From positions 3,240,001 to 3,304,000 of the forward strand of contig NZ_LT907844.1 of NCBI RefSeq assembly GCF_900215505.1: a DNA stretch of 64,000 bases. The letters are read 5' to 3'. How positions within the stretch are numbered: position 1 is the stretch's first letter; every line of letters begins with the position of its first letter. Below, piece by piece: positions 53,876 to 63,001 of this stretch. A program made the translations under genes and the position numbers. Under the pieces are notes generated by a model, which worked only from the letters and a program-made list of their open reading frames with translations, was not told where the DNA came from and ran no database searches. Source of the stretch: Cohaesibacter sp. ES.047. Its GTDB lineage: Bacteria; Pseudomonadota; Alphaproteobacteria; Rhizobiales; Cohaesibacteraceae.

Positions 53876-55738
53876 TCAGTAGGTCACCGGAACTGAAACC
53901 GTGTCTTGCTCAGGGTCGGGGGGAGTGATTTCCTCATCACTACGGCACACACTGCCTGATCGCGGCTGAAGGCGTCCGTTCTTCACCTCGATTTTGTAGG
54001 GCTCGAACACCAGCTCTCCGGTGGTTCCACCATTGCCCGGTGCTGATAGCTCCGCCCGAAAGCGCAGCATATTGTCCGCCAGACCAAAGGATGGGACGTC
54101 CGGGAGCTTGTTGACAAAGGCCTCAGCCACGATCTGTCCACTATTTTTGTCGGTCAAAGACAAATGGAAGCCATCGCACCAACTGGCCGGAACCTCGCCT
54201 TCCAGCACCATGTCGCCACCGATATCTGCATCGGAGCGCAATCCGGCCAGATTGACACTCGCTGTCGAGAAACCGGAGGCATAGTGCCGTGAGGCCATCA
54301 TGGCCTCTCCCCCGAACATGTCGGCGAACCGGGGGGCCAGAGACGGGGCAAAGATCGCTGCAGGAACATAGACGTCATAGGCACCATCGGCCTCGGCACC
54401 CAGAAGGCCGGGATTGAAATGGAACTTCAGTCCTGCAATTTGACCGTTTTGCCGTGATGGGACCAGCGTGAAGGTGCTCAGGAAGTCAAGATCCGGGCGC
54501 ATGTTGCTCAGCCAAGAATCCTGCTGCGGTGTGACTTGTGTTCCCAGCCTGATGGATTTCTGGCGCACGATATCCGCCTGAATATAGGCGGTCAGCAACT
54601 GGGCAACCGAATTCAGGGCGTTGTTAGTCTCGTTCCGGAATAGATCCGCAAGTCCGAACGCAGACCGGCTTGTGAGGTCATAATTGAAGCTTAGAAGCGT
54701 TTTGGGGAAGCCGACGTCCCCCAGACTGCGCTGTTCTTCAAGATAGAGCGAGATGTAGTTCGATGAAGCGAACTGGTCTTCGACTCTGCCGGTGATCACG
54801 AGCGAAGGGCGCTCGACGGCTTCAATTTCTTTTCCGGAAGGCGCGTTCGCTGTTTGCGCCTCTGTGGCCTCGGCTGCGCGTTCCGTGCGCATTTCCTGCC
54901 AACTGATCAGGGCTCGCTGCTCGAGGATGTCGCGCAGATAACGGCTAAGAGACGGATTGCCAACGATTGCATTGGGCATCAAATAGGTGATCGATGCATC
55001 GCTCGCATACAGAAGGAAAGGGCGCTGTTCTGTATAAAGCACAGAGAGGCTCTGCCGCAGAACTGGCCTGTGGCTCGAAGGGGGCCGCGCATCGTCTTCT
55101 GCTTGGTTGGATGCAGAAGGAGACGCGTCAGGCGCGTCGAGCGCTTCTGATCCAATTTCAGACGGAGCTGCGGGCTCACTGGGCTTTGTTTCCTGATCGA
55201 CAGCCGGTGCAGTAATTGGATCCATAACTGGCGGCACTGCTGGAGCCGTCTCGCCCGTTGGTGCCGTGCCATCGCCTTCTGGCAGGGAGGACGGTACATT
55301 GGGCAGTACGGGCGTTGTCAAAGCCGACGGCATACTCTTGTTCAATGTATCGACTGGCTCTTCCGTGTTCTGGCCCGAAGTGTCTGTCGATTGAGTGGTC
55401 TGGGCCATCGTCGGAACGGGATTGAACATAGGCGACAACATGGAACCCGGCGCCGAGAATATCGTGAAGCCCTCATTATTCTGGCTATAATCGAACAAGA
55501 TAGGGTCGCGAAAGCCCGGCTCAACATCCCGCACGATAGGTGGCAGATCGAGAATTGAGACCGGCGTGTTCACTTGCAAGGTAGCTCCGGGCAACACCGG
55601 AACCACACGAACAGGAAGATATGGATCCTGTGCCAGAACTGGCGCAGCCAGCAAACCGGACGAAAGCCAAAGAGCACCAATTCCAGATCTAGCCGATAAA
55701 AGACGCAAGGCCTTTCGATGGCTTGTCTTAAGGGACAT
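53876..55738 (-). CDS. Secreted protein with DUF3298/RsiV-like C-terminus
   Basis: This roughly 620-residue protein starts with a signal peptide (ALWLSSGLLAAPVLAQ), followed by a long Pro/Ser/Thr-rich, low-complexity region (about 110-225) and a folded C-terminal part (about 225-620). YISLYLEEQRSL, ALSSFNYDL-like strands, FGLADLFR, and FHFNPGLLGAEADGAYDVYVPAAIF resemble the DUF3298/RsiV-type fold of extracytoplasmic anti-sigma or lysozyme-binding proteins. A GTG at 55756 would add six residues. It is probably periplasmic. It lies next to a lipoprotein gene on the same strand. The family call is tentative. Confidence 0.65.
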   Translation of the reverse strand: MSLKTSHRKALRLLSARSGIGALWLSSGLLAAPVLAQDPYLPVRVVPVLPGATLQVNTPVSILDLPPIVRDVEPGFRDPILFDYSQNNEGFTIFSAPGSMLSPMFNPVPTMAQTTQSTDTSGQNTEEPVDTLNKSMPSALTTPVLPNVPSSLPEGDGTAPTGETAPAVPPVMDPITAPAVDQETKPSEPAAPSEIGSEALDAPDASPSASNQAEDDARPPSSHRPVLRQSLSVLYTEQRPFLLYASDASITYLMPNAIVGNPSLSRYLRDILEQRALISWQEMRTERAAEATEAQTANAPSGKEIEAVERPSLVITGRVEDQFASSNYISLYLEEQRSLGDVGFPKTLLSFNYDLTSRSAFGLADLFRNETNNALNSVAQLLTAYIQADIVRQKSIRLGTQVTPQQDSWLSNMRPDLDFLSTFTLVPSRQNGQIAGLKFHFNPGLLGAEADGAYDVYVPAAIFAPSLAPRFADMFGGEAMMASRHYASGFSTASVNLAGLRSDADIGGDMVLEGEVPASWCDGFHLSLTDKNSGQIVAEAFVNKLPDVPSFGLADNMLRFRAELSAPGNGGTTGELVFEPYKIEVKNGRLQPRSGSVCRSDEEITPPDPEQDTVSVPVTY

Positions 55739-55845
55739 GATTGCGGACTTGGTCACGATTCTGGTCTTTCAGGGAAGTTTTGAGGCTGGACAGAATTGTC
55801 GGACTTTGCGGCGAAACAATGAAGCTGGGATTCGATTTGAGAAGA

Positions 55846-56448
55846 TCAGGGCACCCAGAGAATGCGTTGCAGAGTGGCTCGATCCAGCTCCGAAGAGGGG
55901 GCAAGTCTGTCGAACGGTCCATCAAACTCCGCAATGGCGAAAACCAGCTTGATCTTTTCGGAGTTTCGGGCGTCGCAAATCGCCATGCCGCGCCACAATT
56001 TTGTACCCACCCGGCAGGATCTGCGTGACAATCCTGATTGGGCAAAGGTCATGCCGAGGCGCTCGCCGTTCGGCCCCGCCACGGCGTCACCAACGCCGTG
56101 CACGACCCCGATCTTGCCGTTTTCACCCTTGAATATCTGGGCGATCTGCAGGCCATCAAGAAAGGCCGCATAGGTCCATTGCGTCCCGGTTTCGCCCGCG
56201 GTTTGAATTGTCTCGATTTCGAAACCCGGCATCGCCTCGCCGATGGATTTGGGGCCGTAGCGGGTTTCTGGTGTCAAATTGGAAATACCAGCATCCGAGA
56301 TGACCAGCACCGCCTGCGGCGGAGGGGCCCCACCGGGGCCGACCAGACGCCCTGTCGGGCTGCTACAGCTAGAGAGCAGAAAAGCCGCGGCGACCAATGC
56401 AGTAAGACGCAACACAAACAGACGCCATTGAGTGAATAATCCGCGCAA
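55846..56448 (-). CDS. Lipoprotein, DUF1131-like
   Basis: This 200-residue protein has a lipoprotein signal peptide with lipobox LLSSC (Cys28). The mature part includes LVISDAGISNLTPETRYGPKSIGEAMPGFEI and, later, GTKLWRGMAICDA and FDGPFDRLAPSSELDRATLQRILWVP. These resemble the DUF1131 family typified by E. coli YfeY, a RpoE-linked lipoprotein. Two cysteines in SRRSCRVG and AICDA may form a disulfide. It is about 90 bases upstream of the DUF3298-like gene on the same strand, so the two may be an envelope operon. Function unknown. Confidence 0.72.
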   Translation of the reverse strand: MRGLFTQWRLFVLRLTALVAAAFLLSSCSSPTGRLVGPGGAPPPQAVLVISDAGISNLTPETRYGPKSIGEAMPGFEIETIQTAGETGTQWTYAAFLDGLQIAQIFKGENGKIGVVHGVGDAVAGPNGERLGMTFAQSGLSRRSCRVGTKLWRGMAICDARNSEKIKLVFAIAEFDGPFDRLAPSSELDRATLQRILWVP

Positions 56449-56827
56449 TAGAAATTCCTGAATTTGAGAACAAAACCAACCGACTGGCGAATGGATGTCA
56501 CATGCGCCAGATCAATCCTTATCAGATTCGATGAGCAGGGCCACCCAACCGCAAATTTTGCCTGGCATCCCCCTGTTTGATTAAAAAGTTATCATTTCCA
56601 CTCGGCAAGGAAAAGTAGTCGTTCGTGACTAAATGGGGAAAAGCCTTTTTTAAAAGGCACAGATTGGATCCTGTGGTTCTGGCTGAGCGCGGTCGGAACA
56701 GACAAGCACAAGAAAGCCTCCGGTGTGCCTTCGAAGGACGATCCACCAGCAACGGCCCGTTCTTGAAATGATTAGAGCCGACAATTAGCCGGCTCTTTTC
56801 GCATCACGTCAAACCGCTCCACACTGC
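56449..56827. other. Intergenic region, lipoprotein / dipeptidase
   Basis: It contains a perfect AT-rich hairpin GCCTTTT-TT-AAAAGGC (56649-56664 approximately) and a plus-strand terminator-like hairpin at 56774-56799 with no plus-strand gene before it. A small RNA is possible, but no good promoter is visible. Confidence 0.4.
56774..56799 (+). terminator. Terminator-like hairpin without an upstream gene
   Basis: AGAGCCG and CGGCTCT form a seven-pair stem around a nine-base loop, followed by TTT on the plus strand. The converging dipeptidase gene ends at 56828 on the other strand; the hairpin may serve it imperfectly. Confidence 0.45.
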
Positions 56828-58216
56828 CTATTCAGCAAGCGCTGCCAAAACACGCGCCCAGGACCGAATGCCGCGGTGATAGCTCTCGATGTTATATTTC
56901 TCGTTGGGCGAATGGATGTTGTCATCGTCAAGTCCGAAGCCAATCAGCAGGGAATCCATCTCCAAAATGCTTTTGAACTCGCCAACAATCGGAATTGAGC
57001 CACCCATACCCATCGGGATGGGTGCCTTGCCCCATTCGTCCTGAAGCGCCTTGGCCCCCTGTTTGAGAGGAGCAAAGTCGGGCGACAGGCTGTGAGCCGG
57101 GCTGGCCCCGTGCTCGGCAAAATCAACCGAACAATCGGCCGGGACACGAGCCTTGATGAACGCACGCAGGTTTTTGCGGATCGCATGGGGATCCTGCTGC
57201 CCTACAAGGCGGCAGGAAAGCTTGGCGGATGCCTTGGATGCGATCACTGTTTTGAAGCCATCTCCGGTATACCCGCCGGTAATGCCGTTGAACTCGCAGG
57301 TCGGGCGGGCACTGATCTGTTCGTAGATCGAATAGCCGGTTTCCCCGGTCGGAATCGATAGCCCGACATTGCCCAAAAAGGCGTCGCCATCAAAAGGCAG
57401 AGAATCCCATTGAGCCTTGACCTCGGGGGACAGCTCGGGGACGCCGTCATAAAAATCAGGGATCTGCACACGGCCGTTCTCATCATGAAGATCGGCAAGA
57501 ATGCGCGCCAGCACCCGGATCGGGTTGGCTGCCGGTCCGCCGTAGGAGCCGGAATGCAGGTCACGATCCGCCGCCGTGATGGTGATCTCTTCACCCACCA
57601 AACCACGCAGCATGGTGGTTATGGCCGGGGTTTCGGGATCAAACATGGTGGTATCGCAAACGAGCGCCAGATCCTTGGACAGTTCTGACTTGTTGGCCTC
57701 AAGGAATGGCAACAGGCTACCCGAGCCGCTCTCTTCTTCGCCTTCAAGCAGGATCGAGACTTTGACCGGCAGGCTGCCTTTGACGGCCTTATAGGCGCGG
57801 CAGGCCTCAAGAAAGGTCAGCAGCTGGCCCTTGTCGTCGGATGTGCCGCGTCCGGTCATCATCTTGACGCCGTCTTTTTCGATGATGGCAGGCCCAAACG
57901 GATCGCTGTTCCAAAGTTCGAGCGGATCCACCGGCTGTACGTCATAGTGGCCATAGAAGAGAACATCTGGCCCCGGTTTTTCGCCTTCATCCCCGTCATG
58001 TCCGACAACCATGGGATGGCCGGAGGTTTCGCGAACCGAACCGTCAAAACCGATGTCCTGCAGCGACGCGGCGAGCCATTCTGCAGCCTTGCGGCAGTCA
58101 TCCTTGAACGCAGCGTCGGTTGAAATGGATTTGAACCGCACAAGGGCTTCCATTCGGGCAAGGGAAGCATCAATATTGGCGTCGATATGCGCCAGAACAT
58201 CATCAATCTGGGTCAT
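56828..58216 (-). CDS. M20-family dipeptidase
   Basis: This 462-residue metallopeptidase of the M20/M25/M40 family should hydrolyse dipeptides or acylated amino acids with two zinc ions. Metal and catalytic residues are present: His and Asp in FYGHYDVQPVDP, Asp in GRGTSDDKGQ, the Glu pair in EGEEESGSG, Asp in LVCDTTMFDP, His in RDLHSGSYGG and the C-terminal His in IHSPNEKYN. A lid/dimerisation domain lies between. I use the ATG at 58216, which has AAGAGGA upstream and matches the family start; the open frame continues to 58318. Confidence 0.92.
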   Translation of the reverse strand: MTQIDDVLAHIDANIDASLARMEALVRFKSISTDAAFKDDCRKAAEWLAASLQDIGFDGSVRETSGHPMVVGHDGDEGEKPGPDVLFYGHYDVQPVDPLELWNSDPFGPAIIEKDGVKMMTGRGTSDDKGQLLTFLEACRAYKAVKGSLPVKVSILLEGEEESGSGSLLPFLEANKSELSKDLALVCDTTMFDPETPAITTMLRGLVGEEITITAADRDLHSGSYGGPAANPIRVLARILADLHDENGRVQIPDFYDGVPELSPEVKAQWDSLPFDGDAFLGNVGLSIPTGETGYSIYEQISARPTCEFNGITGGYTGDGFKTVIASKASAKLSCRLVGQQDPHAIRKNLRAFIKARVPADCSVDFAEHGASPAHSLSPDFAPLKQGAKALQDEWGKAPIPMGMGGSIPIVGEFKSILEMDSLLIGFGLDDDNIHSPNEKYNIESYHRGIRSWARVLAALAE

Positions 58217-58351
58217 GGAGTCCTCTTCCGGGGGAGATTGAACGCGACAGTGGTCGGTTTGGGCAAGGCTATCAGCTTCCAAGCTCACAGACCAGAGGCC
58301 CAAAGGCCTTCTGCACACGCGCCAACCGGATAGGAACCAAGAGCCGGTGCC

Positions 58352-59260
58352 TTACAGATACACCATTTCCTCTTCAGCGCTTTTGCCCGACCGGCCCGTG
58401 ATTTTTACGGCCACCAAACCATCTTCATGATCGGCATCGCTTTGAGATCGGGTTTGTGTCTGGGGCTTTTGTCCGACATTGGCTGCACTTTGAGCGGTTT
58501 CAGACAACGATGGCTCTGATTGGCTGTTGGAGCGGGGGGCGCCATTTGGTCGCGGCTGCCGCTCATTGTCCAGATCATCGCCCCAGGCCTTGAGGTCTTT
58601 GGCAAGCTCCGAGCTATCAGGCTCTGAAGAGGGGGGCGACGATATCTCAGCCGCTGCTGTGCTGGTTCCTGATTGCCTACCCCGCGACGTCGCGTTGCCT
58701 TTGCGGGGCATCGTGGCCTCGGGGCTATCTTTCGGCTCCGGCGGAGCAGGGGCTTCCTGCTCGCGCTTGGCCATGATTTTCGGAGCGGACCAGCCCAACT
58801 CTTCATCGCTCTTGGGAATGTATCGGGTAGCCAGTTCCAGATGCTTGCGGACCGTATCGGTGGAGGCAGGCAAAATAATCAGCGACGCAAATCCGAGATT
58901 GCGCGCGTTGATGACGTCTTGGGTGGTCGCCCGTTTGGAGCAAAGAACAAGACAAATGCCCCGACCTCCGGCAAATTCCACATTGCGGGCCGGAATGAGC
59001 ACACTGGCAATCCCCTTGGGACCATAGGCTTCATCAACGAAAACAACATCGACCTGCCCGGACCCCACCGTTGCCGAAGCCTGCTCGATTTCGGACATGG
59101 AAAGTGGGTGATTGATGCCGCAGTTCTTGAGTAATTCCGCCCACAACTGGCGATCATGTTTGCGCTGGGCAAGCACGAGAACGGATAGATCTTTGATCGG
59201 TTTCAAGCGGCGCGACAATATGGCCTCACTCAAGACTTTGGCTGAAATCGATCGAATCAC
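58352..59260 (-). CDS. Degenerate receiver-domain protein with disordered tail
   Basis: This 302-residue protein has a CheY-like N-terminal domain (about 25-150): LSVLVLAQRKHD, VDVVFVDEAYGPKG with an Asp in the phosphorylation position, and SLIILPAS where active receivers have a Lys-Pro pair. The switch lysine is missing, so it is probably not phosphorylated normally. The rest (about 165-290) is rich in Pro, Ser, Glu and Gln and looks disordered, with a conserved-looking C-terminal end VAVKITGRSGKSAEEEMVYL. It may be a scaffold or phosphate-independent signalling protein. No partner is adjacent. Confidence 0.75.
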   Translation of the reverse strand: MIRSISAKVLSEAILSRRLKPIKDLSVLVLAQRKHDRQLWAELLKNCGINHPLSMSEIEQASATVGSGQVDVVFVDEAYGPKGIASVLIPARNVEFAGGRGICLVLCSKRATTQDVINARNLGFASLIILPASTDTVRKHLELATRYIPKSDEELGWSAPKIMAKREQEAPAPPEPKDSPEATMPRKGNATSRGRQSGTSTAAAEISSPPSSEPDSSELAKDLKAWGDDLDNERQPRPNGAPRSNSQSEPSLSETAQSAANVGQKPQTQTRSQSDADHEDGLVAVKITGRSGKSAEEEMVYL

Positions 59261-59315
59261 TGATTAATTTCGGCCTATTTCCCCCAACTGCTGGCCTATT
59301 TTAGCCAAACAGAAC

Positions 59316-59345
59316 TAAAAAGGACCAACCTTTTTGCAAGGTTGG
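59316..59345 (-). terminator. Terminator after the HerA-like gene
   Basis: CCAACCTT and AAGGTTGG form a perfect eight-pair stem with a five-base loop. On the minus strand TCCTTTTTAG follows. It lies 82 bases beyond the stop of the HerA-like gene. Confidence 0.75.
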
Positions 59346-59426
59346 CCCATTGTGGATTGGAATTCCTTGTAATCGGTAAATATTCACTTTCCAAACGCGT
59401 TGGGGTTAAAAATTCGTAGCGGAATG

Positions 59427-61016
59427 CTACCGACCGCTTTTGAGGCTGCCCAGAATGCCGCGCACAAGCGCTTTTCCCAAAGAGGTGGCAACAGAGCGGG
59501 CGATCGATTTCATTGCAGTCTCCGCTACTGTCTGACGATTGGAGCGGCGTCTTGAGGCCTTCTTGCGTGCCGTTCGTGTTGGCCTGTCGTCACGATCAAA
59601 ATCTGGCAGTGTAAAACCGGTCCGGCTTTTCTTTGGGCGACCACGTGCTTCGCGTTGGCGATCTTCTTCCTTGCGCTCTTGAGCTTCGCGTTTTGCCTTC
59701 TGTTCGGCCTGTTCTTTGAGCACTTCGTAGGCGCTTTCGCGGTCAACAACCTTGTCATACAGCCCAAACACAGGGCTGTTGGCAATCACATCGCGCCGTT
59801 CCGCCTCGCTCAGAGGGCCGATGCGCGAGCTTGGCGGGCGAATGAGTGTTCTTTGAACAATCGAGGGCACACCCTTTTTCATCAGGGTCGAGACGAGCGC
59901 TTCACCCACTCCCATCTCCATGATCACCTGCCGGGTGTCGAGCGCTGGATTGGGTCGGAAGGTATCCGCCGCCACCTTTACGGCCTTCTGGTCGCGCGGC
60001 GTGAAGGCGCGCAATGCATGCTGCACTCTGTTGCCAAGCTGGGACAGGACGCCATCGGGCACATCAAGCGGGTTCTGGGTGACAAAATAGACGCCAACCC
60101 CCTTGGACCGGATCAATTTGACCACCTGTTCTACCTTGTCGACCAGCACCTTGGGAGCATCTTCAAACAAGAGGTGCGCCTCATCAAAGAAGAAGACAAG
60201 ACGCGGTTGGTCGAGGTCGCCGACTTCGGGCAATTCCTCGAACAGTTCGGACAGCAGCCAGAGCAAAAAGGTGGCATAGAGGCGAGGGGACTGCATCAGC
60301 TTATCGGCGGCCAGAATCGAGACCACGCCGCGCCCGTCACGCGTTGTGCGCATCAGATCGAGAATATCGAGCGCCGTCTCACCAAAGAATTGTTCCGCAC
60401 CCTGTTGTTCCAGAACCAAAAGATCACGCTGGATCGCGCCAATCGAGGCTGTCGAGATGTTGCCATATTCAGCCGAGAGTTCCTTGCGCCGCTCTTCCAT
60501 GTTCACCAGCAGCGCTCTGAGGTCCTTCAGATCGAGCAGCAGCATGCCCTCATCATCGGCGAGCTTGAAGGCAATGTTGAGAATGCCCTCTTGCGTATCG
60601 TTCAAACCGAGAAGACGGGCGAGCAACAATGGCCCCATGTCCGTGATGGTGGTGCGGACGGGATGCCCTTGCTCGCCGAACAGATCCCAGAAGATGGTCG
60701 GAACAGAATCGAAGCTGTAATCGTCAGAAAAGCCGATCTGCTCGGCGCGTTTGGCAAGAAAGTCCTTGGGTTCGCCTTTGGCGGCAAGGCCGGAAAGATC
60801 GCCTTTGACGTCCGCACAGAAAACCGGGACTCCGGCACTGGAAAAGCCTTCCGTCAGAATCTGCAAGGAGACGGTCTTGCCGGTGCCGGTTGCCCCTGTG
60901 ATCAAGCCATGGCGATTGGCCCGCTTGAGATTGAGATATTCCCCCTGGCTGGTTTCCTGACCGTCACTATCCTTCAAAAAGGAAGTGCCCAGATAAATTT
61001 CACCGTCCTTAAACAT
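59427..61016 (-). CDS. HerA/YjgR-type P-loop ATPase (DUF853)
   Basis: This 529-residue ATPase belongs to the DUF853 family (E. coli YjgR), related to HerA/FtsK motor ATPases. Walker A is [13 protein letters not shown] (near 39-51), Walker [16 protein letters not shown] (near 271-285), and [30 protein letters not shown] the sensor segment. The C-terminal 90 residues are very basic and Glu/Arg-rich (helical), then hydrophobic. The cellular role of the family is not established. It is divergent from the small gene at 61332. Confidence 0.9.
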   Translation of the reverse strand: MFKDGEIYLGTSFLKDSDGQETSQGEYLNLKRANRHGLITGATGTGKTVSLQILTEGFSSAGVPVFCADVKGDLSGLAAKGEPKDFLAKRAEQIGFSDDYSFDSVPTIFWDLFGEQGHPVRTTITDMGPLLLARLLGLNDTQEGILNIAFKLADDEGMLLLDLKDLRALLVNMEERRKELSAEYGNISTASIGAIQRDLLVLEQQGAEQFFGETALDILDLMRTTRDGRGVVSILAADKLMQSPRLYATFLLWLLSELFEELPEVGDLDQPRLVFFFDEAHLLFEDAPKVLVDKVEQVVKLIRSKGVGVYFVTQNPLDVPDGVLSQLGNRVQHALRAFTPRDQKAVKVAADTFRPNPALDTRQVIMEMGVGEALVSTLMKKGVPSIVQRTLIRPPSSRIGPLSEAERRDVIANSPVFGLYDKVVDRESAYEVLKEQAEQKAKREAQERKEEDRQREARGRPKKSRTGFTLPDFDRDDRPTRTARKKASRRRSNRQTVAETAMKSIARSVATSLGKALVRGILGSLKSGR

Positions 61017-61331
61017 GGTGACCCCGTATCCCGTGTTGTGTGCATCTATCGACTTGATCCCGAATGCATGACAGCCTCGTCGATCTGTTCAGTTTGCATT
61101 CATTCCCGCCGCGCTACGTCTTGCTGCATACTCCGGCAGATCACCATCATCCGGAATCATTTTTACGACCGTTGTCAAAAGGCTGCAACCGACTTGAAGA
61201 ATACTCAGCCAATAGTATGCATTCAGCAAACAAGCTGAGCCTTGTCATGGTTCGCTGGCTGTGCAAGTTTACGCCAGCGTAAGGATGGCAAAAACGCCAC
61301 GGATCGCAACAGATCGAATTGGGAGACACAA
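61017..61331. other. Divergent promoter region, HerA-like / small protein
   Basis: It should contain the two promoters. I see no palindrome or RNA gene. The plus-strand frame could be read up to 61242 but lacks support there. Confidence 0.4.
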
Positions 61332-61718
61332 ATGGATCAAATCATCGCACGCATCGCTTCTGCAGCCGGAATCTCGGAAGAACTCGCAAAACAGGCCGTA
61401 GAAATCATTCTCAACTTTTTGGCCAAGGAAGGGCCGCAGGACAAGGTTCAGATGATCGTTGATGCGTTGGGAGCAAACCAACTGGTCGACACGTCTTCCG
61501 CCGATGTCGGTGGTGGTCTTTTGGGCGGCATGCTTGGTTCAATGGGCGGCATGGGGTCGGCAATGGCCGCTCTGAATGAACTGACTAGCGCTGGCCTCAG
61601 CATGGGTGAGGTCAAAACGGTTGCGCGTGAAATGATCGACGTCGCCAAAGAGAATACAGACGAGCAGGCGGTCGATGATGTCATCAACTCTGTACCTGCG
61701 CTCAATCAGATATTGTAA
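61332..61718 (+). CDS. Small helical protein of unknown function
   Basis: This 128-residue protein has an N-terminal helical part (IIARIASAAGISEELAKQAVEIILNFLAK), a Gly/Met-rich linker (VGGGLLGGMLGSMGGMGSAMA, in parts at about 57-78) and a C-terminal helical part. It resembles DUF2267/DUF2780-like small proteins in pattern, but I cannot place it firmly. GGGAGACAC upstream supports the ATG at 61332. No signal peptide or membrane segment is evident. Confidence 0.75.
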   Translation: MDQIIARIASAAGISEELAKQAVEIILNFLAKEGPQDKVQMIVDALGANQLVDTSSADVGGGLLGGMLGSMGGMGSAMAALNELTSAGLSMGEVKTVAREMIDVAKENTDEQAVDDVINSVPALNQIL

Positions 61719-61843
61719 ATCTGATCAATGCGGCTCTTGCGGGCAATGCGGATTTGTAACACTCTGTTAACGCTCAACCAACAAGACGTGTAAGTCAGGA
61801 CGCTTGGCTCCCTGACCGGTTGGTACCATCATGGAGGAACACG

Positions 61844-62254
61844 ATGTCATCTTATCCAATTTCGAAAATCGAAGGTATTGGGCCGTCCTATGCTGAGAAA
61901 CTCAAGAAAGTGGGAATCAGCAACACCAAAGCATATCTGGCAAGAGCCAAGGATCCTGCGGGTCGCAAGGCGCTGGAAGAAGAAACCGGAATTGAACACG
62001 CGCGCATTCTGAAATGGGCCAACATGTCCGATCTGATGCGGATCAAGGGTGTGGGGGAGAAATTTTCCGAACTGCTGGAAGCCGCCGGGGTTGATACCGT
62101 CAAGGAATTGCGCAATCGCAATGCGGAAAACCTCACCAAGGCAATGAAGGAAGCCAACGACCAGAAGAAACTCGTTCGTCAGGTCCCTGCCCAGAGCAAT
62201 GTGGAAAAATGGGTGGCGCAGGCCAAAGATCTCACGCCTATGATGACCTACTAG
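61844..62254 (+). CDS. DUF4332 helix-hairpin-helix protein
   Basis: This 136-residue protein matches DUF4332, a family with two helix-hairpin-helix-like repeats: ISKIEGIGPSYAEKLKKVGISNT (about 6-28) and DLMRIKGVGEKFSELLEAAGVDT (about 65-87). Such repeats bind DNA or RNA without sequence specificity. The C-terminal part is helical and charged (WVAQAKDL). GGAGGAACACG upstream supports the ATG at 61844. A strong terminator follows. Role unknown; DNA repair or translation-related roles are possible. Confidence 0.87.
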   Translation: MSSYPISKIEGIGPSYAEKLKKVGISNTKAYLARAKDPAGRKALEEETGIEHARILKWANMSDLMRIKGVGEKFSELLEAAGVDTVKELRNRNAENLTKAMKEANDQKKLVRQVPAQSNVEKWVAQAKDLTPMMTY

Positions 62255-62291
62255 CAGTGGTTGGCGTCTGCCAGTCGCGCCCAGAAAACAC

Positions 62292-62317
62292 AAAGCCAGC
62301 GCAAGCGCTGGCTTTTT
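62292..62317 (+). terminator. Intrinsic terminator after the DUF4332 gene
   Basis: AAAGCCAGCG-CAAG-CGCTGGCTTT is a perfect ten-pair stem followed by TT. It lies between the gene and the left end of the IS200-like element and would also protect the transposase gene from read-through. Confidence 0.9.
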
Positions 62318-62383
62318 CTTCTATCTGAAATAAACCTCCACCTCCGGTGGAGGACTGGACAGGTTCTACATTTTCAGTAAGAG

Positions 62384-62434
62384 ACCTCCTCACTTGAACC
62401 ATTGGCGTGGTTTTAAGAAAGCAAGCGAGGAGGT
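62384..62434 (+). promoter_or_regulatory. Hairpin masking the tnpA ribosome-binding site
   Basis: ACCTCCTC (62384-62391) is the perfect complement of GAGGAGGT (62427-62434), which includes the tnpA ribosome-binding site. CTTG and CAAG extend the stem past one mismatch, and AACCA/TGGTT can pair in the loop. Translation of the transposase should be held down, as known for IS200. Confidence 0.7.
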
Positions 62435-62438
62435 TTTT

Positions 62439-62873
62439 ATGGACAAAAATCACCTATCACACAGCACTTGGGACTGCAAATATCACGTGGTCTTCGGGTC
62501 CAAGTACCGCACCAAACGTCTCTACGGAGACTTGCGGCTTGAGTTGCGAGATCAATTTAGCAAAGTGGCATCCCAGAAAGGATGCCATATTGAGGAAGGG
62601 CATCTGATGCCTGACCATGTTCATATGTTGATCTCGATCCCACCCAAATATTCTGTGGCCCATATAGTGGGGTTCTTGAAAGGAAAAACGGCGCTTTACG
62701 TGGCAAACAAATATGCCCGGAAACGTCGTTACAAGGGATATCACTTTTGGGCACGTGGATACTTTGTCTCAACAACGGGCTATCAAGAGGAGGTCGTCAG
62801 ACGCTATATCCGTAATCAGGAGAAGCAGGACAAGGCATCTGACTATGCCGATATGTTCAAGCCTAATTATTGA
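62439..62873 (+). CDS. tnpA: IS200/IS605-family transposase TnpA
   Basis: This 144-residue HUH transposase cuts and joins single-stranded DNA through a tyrosine. The HUH motif is His60-Val61-His62 in LMPDHVHML and the catalytic residue is Tyr123 in VVRRYIRNQE. FWARGYFVSTTGY is family-typical. Length is normal and the frame intact, so it may be active. The GAGGAGG ribosome-binding site lies six bases before the ATG at 62439 and is sequestered in a hairpin. Confidence 0.95.
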   Translation: MDKNHLSHSTWDCKYHVVFGSKYRTKRLYGDLRLELRDQFSKVASQKGCHIEEGHLMPDHVHMLISIPPKYSVAHIVGFLKGKTALYVANKYARKRRYKGYHFWARGYFVSTTGYQEEVVRRYIRNQEKQDKASDYADMFKPNY

Positions 62874-63001
62874 AACCTAACAAAACCACTTCTAGTGGTT
62901 CAAGCGAAGCGTCTCAAACCTCCCCCTCTGGGGGAGGTCATGACTTTGCAATATCAGCAGGCGAGGGGCCGCGAACAGGCTGTTCTCCCTCGGGTTTGAT
63001 G

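Larger units (their letters stand above)
62335..62938 (+). mobile_element. IS200-like single-transposase element
   Basis: The element consists of one tnpA gene between two subterminal hairpins. The left hairpin is CCTCCACC-TCC-GGTGGAGG (62335-62353). The right hairpin is ACCTCCCCC-TCT-GGGGGAGGT (62918-62938); a smaller AACCACT-TCT-AGTGGTT lies inside it (62884-62900). There are no terminal inverted repeats, as expected for single-strand HUH transposition. Exact ends and the target tetranucleotide cannot be fixed without comparison. There is no tnpB, so it is the IS200 rather than the IS605 type. Confidence 0.8.

Noticed and set aside
59655-61238. Long open frame (527 codons) on the plus strand
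   Set aside because: It is antisense to the HerA-like ATPase, whose Walker motifs are unmistakable. The plus-strand product is rich in His, Gln and Arg as expected for an antisense shadow.
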